From positions 17,447-81,446 of the forward strand of contig NZ_JBHYHC010000033.1 of assembly GCF_042738955.1 (NCBI RefSeq): a stretch of 64,000 nt of DNA, read 5' to 3'. Made by a program: the position numbers and the translations under genes. Origin of the DNA: Umezawaea sp042738955 (GTDB lineage Bacteria > Actinomycetota > Actinomycetes > Mycobacteriales > Pseudonocardiaceae). Positions 25,371 to 35,031 of this stretch are shown piece by piece. How positions within the stretch are numbered: the first letter of the stretch is position 1; every line of letters starts with the position of its first letter. Under the pieces are notes generated by a model. The model was not told the DNA's origin. It did no database searches and worked only from the letters and a program-made list of their open reading frames with translations.

Positions 25371-26344
25371 TGCGCAGGCTCGGACGGAACGGACCGGTCG
25401 TCTCGGACATCGGTCTCGGCTGCATGGGGATGTCGCAGTTCTACGACACCTGGGACGACGCCGAGTCGATCCGCACGATCCACGAGGCGATCGACCTCGG
25501 GATCACGATGCTGGACACGGCCGACATGTACGGCCCGTACACCAACGAGAAGCTGATCGGCCGCGCGGTGCGGGACCGCAGGGACGAGGTGGTCATCGCC
25601 TCGAAGTTCGGGAACGTCAAGAACGGCGAGGGCGACGTCGTCGGCGTCAACGGCAACCCCGAGTACATCCGGACCTCGTGCGAGGGGTCGTTGCGCAGGC
25701 TCGGGGTCGACACCATCGACCTCTACTGCCAGCACCGGGTGGACAAGGCGACGCCGATCGAGGAGACCTGGGGCGCGCTCTCGGAACTCGTGCGGGAGGG
25801 CAAGGTCCGCCACCTCGCCATCTCCGAGGCGTCCGCCGACACGGTCCGGCGCGCGCACGCCGTGCACCCCGTCGCGGCGGTGCAGACCGAGTACTCGATG
25901 GTGAGCCGGGACCCCGAGTCCGGGCTGCTGGACGTGCTGCGCTCGCTGGGCATCGGGTTCGTCGCCTACGCGCCGCTGGGCCGGGGCATGCTCACCGGGC
26001 GGTTCACGGCCGTCGACGACCTGCGCGCCGACGACTTCCGCCGCACGCTGCCCCGCTTCCAGCCGGAGAACCTGGCGCACAACAACGAGGTCGTGACGAG
26101 GGTCGCCGACCTCGCCCGCTCCCGCGGCGTCACGGTCGCGCAACTCGCGCTGGCGTGGGTGCTGTCGCGGGGCGACGACGTCGTGCCCATCCCCGGCACG
26201 AAGAACTCCGTGCGGCTGAAGGAGAACGTCGCCGCGCTGGACATCGTGCTGACGGCCGAGGAGCTGGAGCTGCTCGACGCGGCGGCGCCGCCCGGCAGCG
26301 TGGTCGGCGACCGGTACCCCAACATGGCGAAGGTGAACGTCTAG
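25370..26344 (+). CDS. Aldo/keto reductase
   Basis: The 324-residue AKR has the catalytic tetrad in place: Asp in TMLDTADMYG, Tyr in DMYG, Lys in VIASKFG and His in LYCQHRVD. The C-terminal NADPH-binding loop is IPGTKNSVRLKENV. It belongs with the YajO/AKR13-like group of about 320 residues and should reduce an aldehyde or ketone of a sugar-type substrate. The ATG at 25370 shares a base with the preceding TGA stop. Confidence 0.9.
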   Translation: MRRLGRNGPVVSDIGLGCMGMSQFYDTWDDAESIRTIHEAIDLGITMLDTADMYGPYTNEKLIGRAVRDRRDEVVIASKFGNVKNGEGDVVGVNGNPEYIRTSCEGSLRRLGVDTIDLYCQHRVDKATPIEETWGALSELVREGKVRHLAISEASADTVRRAHAVHPVAAVQTEYSMVSRDPESGLLDVLRSLGIGFVAYAPLGRGMLTGRFTAVDDLRADDFRRTLPRFQPENLAHNNEVVTRVADLARSRGVTVAQLALAWVLSRGDDVVPIPGTKNSVRLKENVAALDIVLTAEELELLDAAAPPGSVVGDRYPNMAKVNV

Positions 26345-27886
26345 ATGGCCGCCGACGAGTGGTGGCGCGACGCCGTCGTCTACCAGGTCTACCCGCGCAG
26401 CTTCGCCGACTCCGACGGCGACGGGATCGGCGACCTGCGAGGGGTCGTCGACCGGCTGGACCACGTGGAGCGCCTGGGCGCCGACGCGATCTGGCTGTCC
26501 CCCTTCTACCCGTCGCCCCAGGTCGACTTCGGCTACGACATCAGCGACTACGAGTCGGTCGACCCGGAGTACGGGACGCTCGACGACTTCGACGACCTGG
26601 TCGCCGAGGCGGGGCGACGCGGCCTGCGGATCGTCGTCGACCTGGTGATGAACCACACCTCCGACGAGCACGCGTGGTTCGTGGAGTCGCGGTCGGACCG
26701 GTCGAACCCCAAGCGGGACTGGTACATCTGGGCCGACCCGCGTCCGGGCGGCGGTCCGCCGAACAACTGGCTCAGCTCGTTCGAGAAGTGCGGGGCCGCG
26801 TGGACGTTCGACGACCGGACGGGCCAGTACTACCTGCACAGCTTCACGGCCGGGCAGCCGGACCTGAACTGGCGCAACCCGGACGTGCGGGCGGCGATGG
26901 GCAAGGTGTGGCGGTTCTGGCTCGACCGCGGCGTCGCGGGGTTCCGCATCGACGTCGCCCACCGGTTGATGAAGGACCCGGACCTGCGGGACAACCCGCC
27001 GGAGGTCGCGCACGCCCGGCGGCACTTCTCGCACCCGGTGGTGCGGCAGCGCAACCTGGACCTGCCCGAGACGCACGACGTGCTGCGCGAGCTGCGCGAG
27101 GTGCTCGACGGCTACGGCGACCGGTTCGCGCTGGGCGAGGTGCCGATCAGCGACGACGCCCGGCTGGCGGAGTACTTCGGCGGCGACGGCATGCAGACGG
27201 CGTTCCACATCGCGTTCTGGGAGCAGCCGTGGGACGCGTCGGCGTTCCGCGCGTGCGTCGACGGGCTGGCCGGTCGGATGCGGCCGGGGTCGTTGCCGAC
27301 GTACGCCCTTGCCACGCACGACATCTCGCGCACGGTCAGCAGGTACGGGGCCGCGCGGGCCGGGGTCGCCGCGATGATGATGCTGACCCTGCGCGGTGTC
27401 GCCTGCGTCTACTACGGCGAGGAGATCGGCATGTCCGACGCCCCGCCGGACGAGGCGCGCGACGTCGACGGCAGGGACGGGCAGCGCACGCCGATGCAGT
27501 GGGACGACACCGGCGGCTTCACCACCGGTGAGCCCTGGCTGCCGATGGCCCCCGGCCACGGGGAGGTGAACGTCGGGCGGCAGCTCGACGACCCCGACTC
27601 GCTGCTGTCGCTCTACCGCCGGGTGATCGCGTACCGGCGCGGCAGCGAGGACCTGAGGCGCGGCGGGTACCGCTCGCTCGACACCCCGCCGGGCGTGTTC
27701 GCCTACCTGCGCGGCGAGAACCTGCTGGTGGCGTTGAACTTCACCGGCAGGCCCGCGTCGTTCACCGTGCCCGGTCACACCGAGGGCCGGGTCGAGCTGT
27801 CCACCCGGACCGACCGGACCGGTGTCGTCCCGCTGCGGCTGGAGCCGGACGAGGGCCTGGTGCTGAGGCTGGGACCGGTCCGGTGA
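26345..27886 (+). CDS. GH13 alpha-glucosidase family protein
   Basis: This 513-residue alpha-amylase-family protein looks like oligo-1,6-/alpha-glucosidases: VVYQVYPRSFADSDGDGIGDLRG, DLVMNHTS, nucleophile Asp203 in GFRIDVAHR, acid/base Glu265 in LGEVPI and Asp326 in THDISR (usually NHD). It should hydrolyse or transfer alpha-glucosyl units and could act on the product of the TreT-like enzyme, for instance to remove a protecting glucose. No signal peptide is seen, so it acts in the cytoplasm. It begins directly after the AKR stop. Confidence 0.9.
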   Translation: MAADEWWRDAVVYQVYPRSFADSDGDGIGDLRGVVDRLDHVERLGADAIWLSPFYPSPQVDFGYDISDYESVDPEYGTLDDFDDLVAEAGRRGLRIVVDLVMNHTSDEHAWFVESRSDRSNPKRDWYIWADPRPGGGPPNNWLSSFEKCGAAWTFDDRTGQYYLHSFTAGQPDLNWRNPDVRAAMGKVWRFWLDRGVAGFRIDVAHRLMKDPDLRDNPPEVAHARRHFSHPVVRQRNLDLPETHDVLRELREVLDGYGDRFALGEVPISDDARLAEYFGGDGMQTAFHIAFWEQPWDASAFRACVDGLAGRMRPGSLPTYALATHDISRTVSRYGAARAGVAAMMMLTLRGVACVYYGEEIGMSDAPPDEARDVDGRDGQRTPMQWDDTGGFTTGEPWLPMAPGHGEVNVGRQLDDPDSLLSLYRRVIAYRRGSEDLRRGGYRSLDTPPGVFAYLRGENLLVALNFTGRPASFTVPGHTEGRVELSTRTDRTGVVPLRLEPDEGLVLRLGPVR

Positions 27887-29139
27887 ACCGGAACTGGGCG
27901 GGCAACATCACCTACGCGGCCGCCGAGATCGCGCGACCGTCCACTGTGGAGGAAGTGCGCGGACTCGTCGGGTACGGCCGTCACGTGCGGGCGCTCGGCA
28001 CAAGGCACTCGTTCAACGACCTCGCGGACTCGCCCGGCGGCACGCTCGTGTCGCTGGCCGAAATGCCGCCGGTCGTCGAGGTCGACACGGCCTCGGCGAC
28101 CGCGCGGGTCGCCGCGGGCCTGACCTACGCCGACGTCGCGCCGGTGCTGGACGCGCACGGGTTCGCCCTGCCCGCGATGGCGTCGTTGCCGCACATCAGC
28201 GTCGGCGGCGCCGTCGCGACCGCGTCCCACGGCTCCGGCGTGCGCAACGGCGCCCTGTCGTCGTCGGTGGCCGAGTTGGAGCTGGTGACGGCGGGCGGCG
28301 ACCTCGTGCGGATCCGCAAGGGGGACGACGACTTCGCGGGCGCTGTCGTCGGGCTGGGCGCGCTCGGCGTCGTGACCCATGTGGTGCTGGACCTGGTGCC
28401 GTCGTTCGACGTCCGGCAGCGCGTGCACGAGGTGCTGCCCCTCGACGTGCTGGACGACCACTTCGCCGAGCTGATGTCGTGCGCGTACAGCGTGTGCCTG
28501 TTCACCGACTGGCGCGCGCCGCTGCTGACCCAGGTGTGGGTGCAGGAGCGGGTGGACGAGCCCGCGGCGCTCGACGTGCCGTGGTTCACCGCGGCCCCCG
28601 CGTCCGGACCCCGGCACCCGGTGGACGGGATGCCCACCGGCAGCTGCACCACGCAGGGCGGTGTGCCGGGCCGGTGGTTCGAGCGGCTGCCGCACTTCCG
28701 GGCCGACCAACCGCCCAGCAGCTCGGGCGACGAGCTCCAGTCGGAGTACATGATCGCCGCCGTGGACGCGGTCGCCGCGCTGCACGCGCTGGACGGCGTC
28801 CGGGACCTCATCAGGCCGGTGCTCCAGGTCTGCGAGGTCCGCACGGCCGCGGCCGACGGGTTCTGGCTCAGCCCGTGCGGCGGGCGGGCCACCGCGAGCA
28901 TCCACTTCACCTGGACGGCCGACCTGGCGGCGGTGCTGCCGGTCGTCGCGCTCGTGGAGGACCGGCTCGCGCCGTTCGCGGCGAGGCCGCACTGGGCCAA
29001 GACCTTCACCGCCACGCCGGACGCGGTGGCGGCGCTCTACGACCGGCTGCCCGACTTCTGCGACCTCGTGCGCCGGTACGACCCGGTGGGGAAGTTCGGC
29101 AACGCCTTCACCGACCGCCACCTCGGCGCGCACGTCTGA
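27883..29139 (+). CDS. Alditol oxidase-like flavoprotein
   Basis: The 418-residue VAO-type FAD enzyme closely follows Streptomyces alditol oxidase (AldO, the same length). His42 in GTRHSFND is at the position of the covalent FAD link, followed by LPHISVGGAVATASHGSG. The ALO-type C-terminal domain ends PHWAKTF...YDPVGKFGNAF. AldO oxidises the terminal CH2OH of xylitol or sorbitol with O2, giving the aldose and H2O2. In the cluster it could oxidise a polyol or cyclitol precursor. GTG overlaps the previous stop by four bases. Confidence 0.88.
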   Translation: MNRNWAGNITYAAAEIARPSTVEEVRGLVGYGRHVRALGTRHSFNDLADSPGGTLVSLAEMPPVVEVDTASATARVAAGLTYADVAPVLDAHGFALPAMASLPHISVGGAVATASHGSGVRNGALSSSVAELELVTAGGDLVRIRKGDDDFAGAVVGLGALGVVTHVVLDLVPSFDVRQRVHEVLPLDVLDDHFAELMSCAYSVCLFTDWRAPLLTQVWVQERVDEPAALDVPWFTAAPASGPRHPVDGMPTGSCTTQGGVPGRWFERLPHFRADQPPSSSGDELQSEYMIAAVDAVAALHALDGVRDLIRPVLQVCEVRTAAADGFWLSPCGGRATASIHFTWTADLAAVLPVVALVEDRLAPFAARPHWAKTFTATPDAVAALYDRLPDFCDLVRRYDPVGKFGNAFTDRHLGAHV

Positions 29140-29157
29140 CGACCTCCGGGAGGAACG

Positions 29158-29736
29158 ATGACCAACGTCGCCAATCAGGAACCGCTGACCACACCGTTGA
29201 CGATCATGGGCGGCGGGACCGTCTGGTTCACCGGGCTGCCCAGCGCGGGGAAGAGCACGCTCAGCCGGGCCGTGGCCGACCGGTTGTCGACCGGCAGGGT
29301 CGAACTGCTGGACGGGGACGAGGTGCGGCAGAACCTGTCCGCCGGTCTCGGGTTCTCCCGCGCGGACCGCGAGGCCAACATCGAGCGGATCGGCTTCGTC
29401 GCCGACCTGCTGGCCCGCAACGGGGTGCTGGTGTTCGCGGCGGTGATCTCGCCGTACCTCGACGCCCGCGCCAGGGTGCGGGAGAGGCACGAGCGCAGCG
29501 ACACCCCGTTCATCGAGGTGCACGTCGCCACGTCGGTCGAGGAGTGCGCCTCGCGGGACGTGAAGGGCCTGTACGCCAAGCAGCGCAGCGGTGAGCTGAC
29601 GGGCCTCACCGGCGTGGACGACGTGTACGAGGCCCCACCCGAGCCCGATCTGCGGCTGGACACCAGCGGCAACACGGTCGACGACAGCGCCGACGCCGTC
29701 GTGGCGCTGCTGTGGGAGAGGGGGATGCTGCGATGA
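29158..29736 (+). CDS. cysC: Adenylyl-sulfate kinase
   Basis: This 192-residue APS kinase makes PAPS from APS and ATP. The P-loop is FTGLPSAGKSTLS, followed by LLDGDEVRQNLSAGLGFSRADREANIERIG (APS-binding region) and the FAAVISPY segment. A PAPS-forming kinase, rather than an APS reductase, next to CysD/CysN points to sulfation of a product rather than sulfate assimilation. GGGAGG lies before the ATG; an 18-base gap separates it from the oxidase gene. Confidence 0.93.
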   Translation: MTNVANQEPLTTPLTIMGGGTVWFTGLPSAGKSTLSRAVADRLSTGRVELLDGDEVRQNLSAGLGFSRADREANIERIGFVADLLARNGVLVFAAVISPYLDARARVRERHERSDTPFIEVHVATSVEECASRDVKGLYAKQRSGELTGLTGVDDVYEAPPEPDLRLDTSGNTVDDSADAVVALLWERGMLR

Positions 29737-30659
29737 CGCTGTCCATCGAGGACACCCGACGAAGCGACCGCGAGGCGGCGCTCGCCGACCTGGAGGACGA
29801 GTCGATCCACGTCCTGCGCGAGGTGGTGGCGACGTTCGACCGCCCGGTGCTGCTGTTCAGCGGCGGCAAGGACTCGATCGTCATGCTGCGCCTGGCGGAG
29901 AAGGCGTTCTGGCCGGGCCGGATCCCGTTCCCCGTCATGCACGTCGACACCGGCCACAACTTCCCCGAGGTGATCGAGTTCCGCGACCGCCGGGTCGCGG
30001 AGCTGGACGTGCCGCTGGTCGTCGCGTCCGTGCAGGAGTCCATCGACACCGGCCGGGTCGTCGAGACCCCCGGCAAGGCGCGCAACCCGTTGCAGACCGT
30101 GACGCTGCTGGACGCGATCGCCGAGCACCGGTTCACCGCCGTGCTCGGCGGGGCGCGGCGCGACGAGGAGAAGGCGCGGGCGAAGGAGCGGATCTTCTCG
30201 GTGCGCGACGAGTTCGGCCGGTGGGACCCGCGGAACCAGCGGCCGGAGCTGTGGGACCTCTACAACGGCAGGCACCGCCCCGGCGAGCACGTGCGGGTGT
30301 TCCCGCTGTCGAACTGGACCGAGCTGGACGTGTGGGGCTACATCCGGCGCGAGGCGATCGCCGTGCCGGACATCTACTTCGCGCACCGCAGGGAGGTGGT
30401 GGCGCGCGACGGGATGCTCGTGGCGGTCACGCCGTTCACGCCGGTGCGCGACGGCGAGCGGGCGCGGGTCGAGACGGTGCGCTACCGCACGGTCGGCGAC
30501 ACCACGTGCACCGGCGCCGTCGCGTCCACGGCCGCGACCGTCGACGAGGTCGTCGACGAGGTGGCGGCCAGCACGCTGACCGAACGCGGCGCCACCCGCG
30601 CGGACGACCGCACGAGCGAGGCCGCCATGGAGGACCGCAAGCGGGAGGGGTACTTCTGA
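29733..30659 (+). CDS. cysD: Sulfate adenylyltransferase subunit 2
   Basis: This 308-residue small subunit of ATP sulfurylase has the PP-loop SGGKDSIVMLRLAEKAF, the HVDTGHNFPEVIEFRD segment and GGARRDEEKARAKERIFS. It adenylates sulfate to APS together with CysN, which supplies GTP energy. ATG 29733 overlaps the cysC stop, and its own stop overlaps the start of cysN. Confidence 0.95.
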   Translation: MTLSIEDTRRSDREAALADLEDESIHVLREVVATFDRPVLLFSGGKDSIVMLRLAEKAFWPGRIPFPVMHVDTGHNFPEVIEFRDRRVAELDVPLVVASVQESIDTGRVVETPGKARNPLQTVTLLDAIAEHRFTAVLGGARRDEEKARAKERIFSVRDEFGRWDPRNQRPELWDLYNGRHRPGEHVRVFPLSNWTELDVWGYIRREAIAVPDIYFAHRREVVARDGMLVAVTPFTPVRDGERARVETVRYRTVGDTTCTGAVASTAATVDEVVDEVAASTLTERGATRADDRTSEAAMEDRKREGYF

Positions 30660-31903
30660 TGCCGGGATTGCTGAGGGTCGCGACCGCGGGGAGCGTCGAC
30701 GACGGCAAGAGCACGCTCATCGGCAGGCTGCTGCACGACTCCAAGGCGGTGCTGGCCGACCAGCTCCAGGCCGTCACCGACGCCAGCAGGCGCCGCGGCT
30801 ACCGGGAGACCGACCTCGCGCTGCTGGTGGACGGCCTGCGCGCCGAGCGCGAGCAGGGCATCACCATCGACGTGGCGTACCGGTACTTCGCCACGCCGCG
30901 CCGCACGTTCGTGCTGGCGGACACGCCGGGGCACGTCCAGTACACGCGCAACATGGTCACCGGCGCGTCCACCGCGGACGTCGCCGTGGTGCTGGTGGAC
31001 GCCCGCGCGGGGATGCTCGACCAGTCGCGGCGGCACACGACGATCGCCGGGCTGCTCGGCGTGCGGCACGTCGTGCTGGCGGTGAACAAGATGGACCTGG
31101 TGGACTTCCGCGAGGACGTCTTCGACGACGTCGTGGCGGACTTCGCCGAGGTGGCGAGCAAGCGCGACGTCCGGTCGTGGTGCGCGGTGCCGATCTCCGC
31201 GCTGCGCGGCGACAACGTCGTCACGTCGTCGGACAGCACTCCCTGGTACGCCGGGCCGCCGCTGCTCGCACACCTGGAGGAGCTGGAACTGCCCCCGGCT
31301 CCCGCGGTGGGCGGCCGGTTCGCGGTGCAGCTGGTGATCCGCCCGCGCACCGACCCGCACCCGGACTTCCGCGGCTACGCGGGCCGGGTCGCGGCGGGCA
31401 CCCTGCGGGTCGGCGACGCGGTCACCGTGCAGCCGGGTGGGTGGACGACGTCGGTGACGGACATCGAGACCTTCGACGGTCCGCTGCGGTCGGCGTCGGC
31501 GGGGCGGTCGGTCGTCGTCCGCATCGCCGACGACGTCGACGCCGGCCGCGGGGCGATGCTCAGCACCGGCGTGCCGGGGACCGCGACCACCGAGGTCGAG
31601 GCCACCACGTGCTGGCTGGCAGAGGCCCCGCTCCGTCCCGGAGCCCGGTACGCGGTGCGGCACACGACCAGCGAGTCGCGGGCCGTGGTGAGCGCGGTGC
31701 GCAGCAGGCTGGACGTGTCCACGTTCCGCACCGATCCCGCGGAGGCGTTGGGGCTCAACGACATCGGCGCCGTCCGGCTCCGCTTCGCCGACCCGCTCGT
31801 GGTCGACCGCTACCGCGACAGCCGGGCCACCGGCGGCTTCCTGCTGGTCGACGAGACCAGCGGCGCCACCGTCGGCGTCGGCATGATCGACGCCATCACC
31901 TGA
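30659..31903 (+). CDS. cysN: Sulfate adenylyltransferase subunit 1 (GTPase)
   Basis: The 414-residue GTPase subunit has G1 AGSVDDGKST, G3 DTPGHVQYTRNM, G4 NKMDL and the two following beta-barrel domains of elongation-factor type. It is not fused to an APS kinase, which is encoded separately by cysC. It is the last gene of the operon; its 3' end overlaps the convergent regulator gene by eight bases. Confidence 0.95.
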   Translation: MPGLLRVATAGSVDDGKSTLIGRLLHDSKAVLADQLQAVTDASRRRGYRETDLALLVDGLRAEREQGITIDVAYRYFATPRRTFVLADTPGHVQYTRNMVTGASTADVAVVLVDARAGMLDQSRRHTTIAGLLGVRHVVLAVNKMDLVDFREDVFDDVVADFAEVASKRDVRSWCAVPISALRGDNVVTSSDSTPWYAGPPLLAHLEELELPPAPAVGGRFAVQLVIRPRTDPHPDFRGYAGRVAAGTLRVGDAVTVQPGGWTTSVTDIETFDGPLRSASAGRSVVVRIADDVDAGRGAMLSTGVPGTATTEVEATTCWLAEAPLRPGARYAVRHTTSESRAVVSAVRSRLDVSTFRTDPAEALGLNDIGAVRLRFADPLVVDRYRDSRATGGFLLVDETSGATVGVGMIDAIT

Positions 31904-34784
31904 CGCACAGCGGCAGCGAGGCGAGCCTGCCGCGGACCGCGCCCGCCTCGGGCGTGCCCATCTCCTCGTAGTGGGTGAGCGCGAGCCGCCAGTGCTCGGC
32001 GGCGGCGCAGGTGTCGGACAACTCGACCAGCACGCGGGCCGCGCCGTCGAGGGAGTGGGCGATCTCCAACCGGAAGTCGACGTCCTCGGCGATCTCGCGG
32101 GCGCGGACGTGCCGCTCCAGCGCCACGTCCAGCTCGCCCCGCGCGAGGTGCACGTGGCCGAGGACGTTGATGACCGACGCGGCGGTCGCCTGGTTGTCGA
32201 AGTGGCGCAGCAGCGAGGACGCGCGGAGGCCGAGGTCCCTCGCCTCGTCCAGCCTGCCGGTCCGGCGGCACACGTCGGCGTAGCGGGCGAGTGCCAGCGC
32301 CTCCTCGTTCGGGCGGCGGGCGAGGCGCAGCGCCTCGTCGAGGGTGCGCCGGGCGGTGGTGAAGTCGCTCATGGCGGCCTGCGCGGTCGCCATGTTCACC
32401 AGCACGGCGACCTCGCGCGGGCGTTGGCGCGCCGCGCCCTCCTCGACCGCGAGCCGGTGGTGCGGCAACGCCTCCTCGTACCTGCCGAACTCGTTGAGCA
32501 GCCTGCCGATCCCGCCGCGGCACGTGCGGAGCAGCGTCGCGTCCCCGGTCTCGTCGGCGACGGCCAACGCGGTCTCGACGCACTCGAGCGCCTCCCGCAG
32601 CCTGCCGAAGTGCCAGTGCGGCGCCGCGAGCCGGAGCAGCGCCCACCCCTCCAACGTCCGGTCGCCCAGCGTGCGCGCCGAGTCCACCGCGATCTCCTGC
32701 GCGTCCAACACGTCCCGCATCCGGCCGCGGAGCCGCAGGTACGGGCGCAGCGCGTCGGACAGGTGGAAGGCGTGCTCGTGCAGGCCGTGGTCCCGCGCGG
32801 AGCGGACCGCCGCGAGCAGGCCGCGGCACTCCGCGTCGAACCACCCGACCGCGGCGGCCCGCTTCCGCAGCTCGGGCAGGCGTTCGGGCGGGTACCGGTA
32901 CCGCGGCCGGGTGCGCGTCCGGCCGGGGACCAGCACGGTCGCGGCGGTGGTGGCCGCGGCCAGGTAGTGGTCGAGGAGCCGGTGCACGGCGGTCGTGCGC
33001 AGCCGCCGCGACTCGACGCGGTCCACCAGCGACCGGGCGAAGCTGAAGACGAGTTCGTGCAAGCCGTAGCGGCCGGGCGCGTGCTGCACGAGCAGGCGCA
33101 TGTCGAGCAGTTCCTCCAGCACCGGTTCCGTCTCGCCGAGGGGCAACGCGGCCAGCGCCGCGGCCGCCCGCACGTCGAACTCCGGTTCCGGCAGCAGGCC
33201 GAGCAGCCGGAACACCCGCTGGTGGTCCGGCTCCAGCGCGTCGTAGGAGAGCCCGATGGCCGCCGCGACGCTGCGGTCGCCGACGGACAGCTCGCCGAGC
33301 TTGCGCTCCTGGACCCGCAACCGGTCCACCAGGTAGCCGATCGACCACTTCTCCCTGTTGTGCAGGCGGGTCGAGGCGATGCGGATCGCGAGCGGCAGCC
33401 GGTCGCACACCTCGACCAGGTCCCGCGCGGCCTCCGGTTCCCGTTCGACGCGGTCGGTGCCGAGGATGCCGACGAGCAGCCGCAGTCCGTCCTCCACGGG
33501 CGGCGGTTCGAGCGACACCGACAACGCGCCGTCGACGCCGGTCAGCCTCGACCTGCTGGTGATCATCACGAGGCCGTCCGGCGTGCCGGGTAACAGCGCC
33601 AGCACCTGCGCGGTGTCCGCGACGTTGTCCAGCAGCACGAGGATCCGGCTGCCCGCGGTGCGCATCCGCCACAGCTCCGCCCGCGCCGCGAGCCCCTCCG
33701 GCAGCTCGTCCTCCGGCACGCCCGCCTCGCGCAGCAGCACGCCGAGCGCCTCCACGGGGTGCATCGGCTTCCGGTCGACGGCGTACCCCTGGAGGTCGAC
33801 GTAGAACTGCCCGTCGGGGAACCGGTCGGCCACCTGGTGCGCGACGTGCACCACGAGCGAGGTCTTGCCGACGCCCGCCATGCCGTCCAGCGCCACGATG
33901 GCCAGTCCGACGCACACCTCGACGCACGCCCGGATCCGGTTCTGCTCGTCCACACGGCCGACGAAGTCCGCCATGTCGTACGGCAGCGCCCGCGGCGGGC
34001 GCGCGACCGGGGGAGCCGCCACCACCGCCGGTGAGGGGCCGTCGAGTTCGGGTTGGTTGCGCAGGATGCGCTCGTGCAGCCGCGCCAGCTCCGGGCCGGG
34101 GTCCAGGCCCAGCTCCTCCCCGAGCAGTCTGCGGCCGTCCTCGTACACCTGCAACGCCTCGGCCTGCCTGCCGGACCGGTAGAGCGCCAGCATCAGCTGG
34201 CCGCGGGGCGTCTCGCGCATCGGGTGCTCGGCGAGCAGCGCGTGCAGGTCGGGGATCAGCTCCCGCGAACCCCCGGTGTTCAGCCGCGCCTCCATCAGCT
34301 GCTCGGCCGCGGCCAGTCGCCGTTCGGCCAGCACGGTCACCGCCGCTCGGACCACGGGGCTGTCGATGCCCGCCAGCACCGGCCCGCGCCACAGCGCCAG
34401 CGCGGCCTGGAGGTGCTCGATCACGCTCTCGGGCTCACCCGCCGCCGCGGCCTCCCGCGCCCGCCGCACGTGGGCGTCGAACACGCCGAGATCGGTGTCG
34501 CCCTCCGCGACGACGGCCCGGTACCCGGCGCCGTCGGTGACGATCAGGCCAGCCCCGCCGGGGAGTCTGCGCCGCAGCTCGGCGACGATCTTGCGCACCT
34601 GCGTGGTCGCGGTCATCGGCGGCCGCTCGCCCCAGGCGGCCTCGACGAGCCGGTCCACCATCACGGCGTGGTTGTTCTCCAGCAGCAGCACGGCCAACAC
34701 GCATTCGGCCCGCGCGCCCCCCACCGGAATCCTCGTGGACCCCGACCACACCTCTAACGCGCCGAGCAAGCGAACTTCCACCAT
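31896..34784 (-). CDS. AfsR/SARP family transcriptional regulator
   Basis: This 962-residue SARP has an OmpR-like winged helix (about 1-90: VEVRLLGALEVWSG...), a bacterial transcriptional activator domain (95-240), an NB-ARC-type NTPase with P-loop GMAGVGKTSLVVHVA and LVLLDNV, and a C-terminal TPR-like helical region. It is the large AfsR type that commonly activates secondary-metabolite operons, and it converges on the sugar/sulfate operon. ATG 34784 is preferred because AGGGGG precedes it; a longer start at 34850 has no ribosome site. Confidence 0.92.
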   Translation of the reverse strand: MVEVRLLGALEVWSGSTRIPVGGARAECVLAVLLLENNHAVMVDRLVEAAWGERPPMTATTQVRKIVAELRRRLPGGAGLIVTDGAGYRAVVAEGDTDLGVFDAHVRRAREAAAAGEPESVIEHLQAALALWRGPVLAGIDSPVVRAAVTVLAERRLAAAEQLMEARLNTGGSRELIPDLHALLAEHPMRETPRGQLMLALYRSGRQAEALQVYEDGRRLLGEELGLDPGPELARLHERILRNQPELDGPSPAVVAAPPVARPPRALPYDMADFVGRVDEQNRIRACVEVCVGLAIVALDGMAGVGKTSLVVHVAHQVADRFPDGQFYVDLQGYAVDRKPMHPVEALGVLLREAGVPEDELPEGLAARAELWRMRTAGSRILVLLDNVADTAQVLALLPGTPDGLVMITSRSRLTGVDGALSVSLEPPPVEDGLRLLVGILGTDRVEREPEAARDLVEVCDRLPLAIRIASTRLHNREKWSIGYLVDRLRVQERKLGELSVGDRSVAAAIGLSYDALEPDHQRVFRLLGLLPEPEFDVRAAAALAALPLGETEPVLEELLDMRLLVQHAPGRYGLHELVFSFARSLVDRVESRRLRTTAVHRLLDHYLAAATTAATVLVPGRTRTRPRYRYPPERLPELRKRAAAVGWFDAECRGLLAAVRSARDHGLHEHAFHLSDALRPYLRLRGRMRDVLDAQEIAVDSARTLGDRTLEGWALLRLAAPHWHFGRLREALECVETALAVADETGDATLLRTCRGGIGRLLNEFGRYEEALPHHRLAVEEGAARQRPREVAVLVNMATAQAAMSDFTTARRTLDEALRLARRPNEEALALARYADVCRRTGRLDEARDLGLRASSLLRHFDNQATAASVINVLGHVHLARGELDVALERHVRAREIAEDVDFRLEIAHSLDGAARVLVELSDTCAAAEHWRLALTHYEEMGTPEAGAVRGRLASLPLCVR

Positions 34785-35031
34785 GTTCCCCCTATGGCTT
34801 CGACCGCCGGAATTCCACAGCGTCGGGAATGGCGTCCCCATTGCCGCCAATGCTTGACTTCACCACGCCGAACCGCGGCAAAACGTTTCACCGCCCGGAT
34901 CACCCGTATTGAGCAGCGGGTGGTTGCGGAAGGTGACCGGAGTCGAAACGGAATCGATGCGGTACACGGGCGCCGCACGCTGACGTGACGGGTTGCACCT
35001 AGACGTGACCGTCTACTGGGGTGGAGTTGGC

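Noticed and set aside
31896..34784. The AfsR-type SARP as the binder of the TTCTGCCG repeats
   Set aside because: No such repeats are seen upstream of the adjacent sugar operon it would be expected to control, and the RiPP cluster is 20 kb away with its own candidate regulators.
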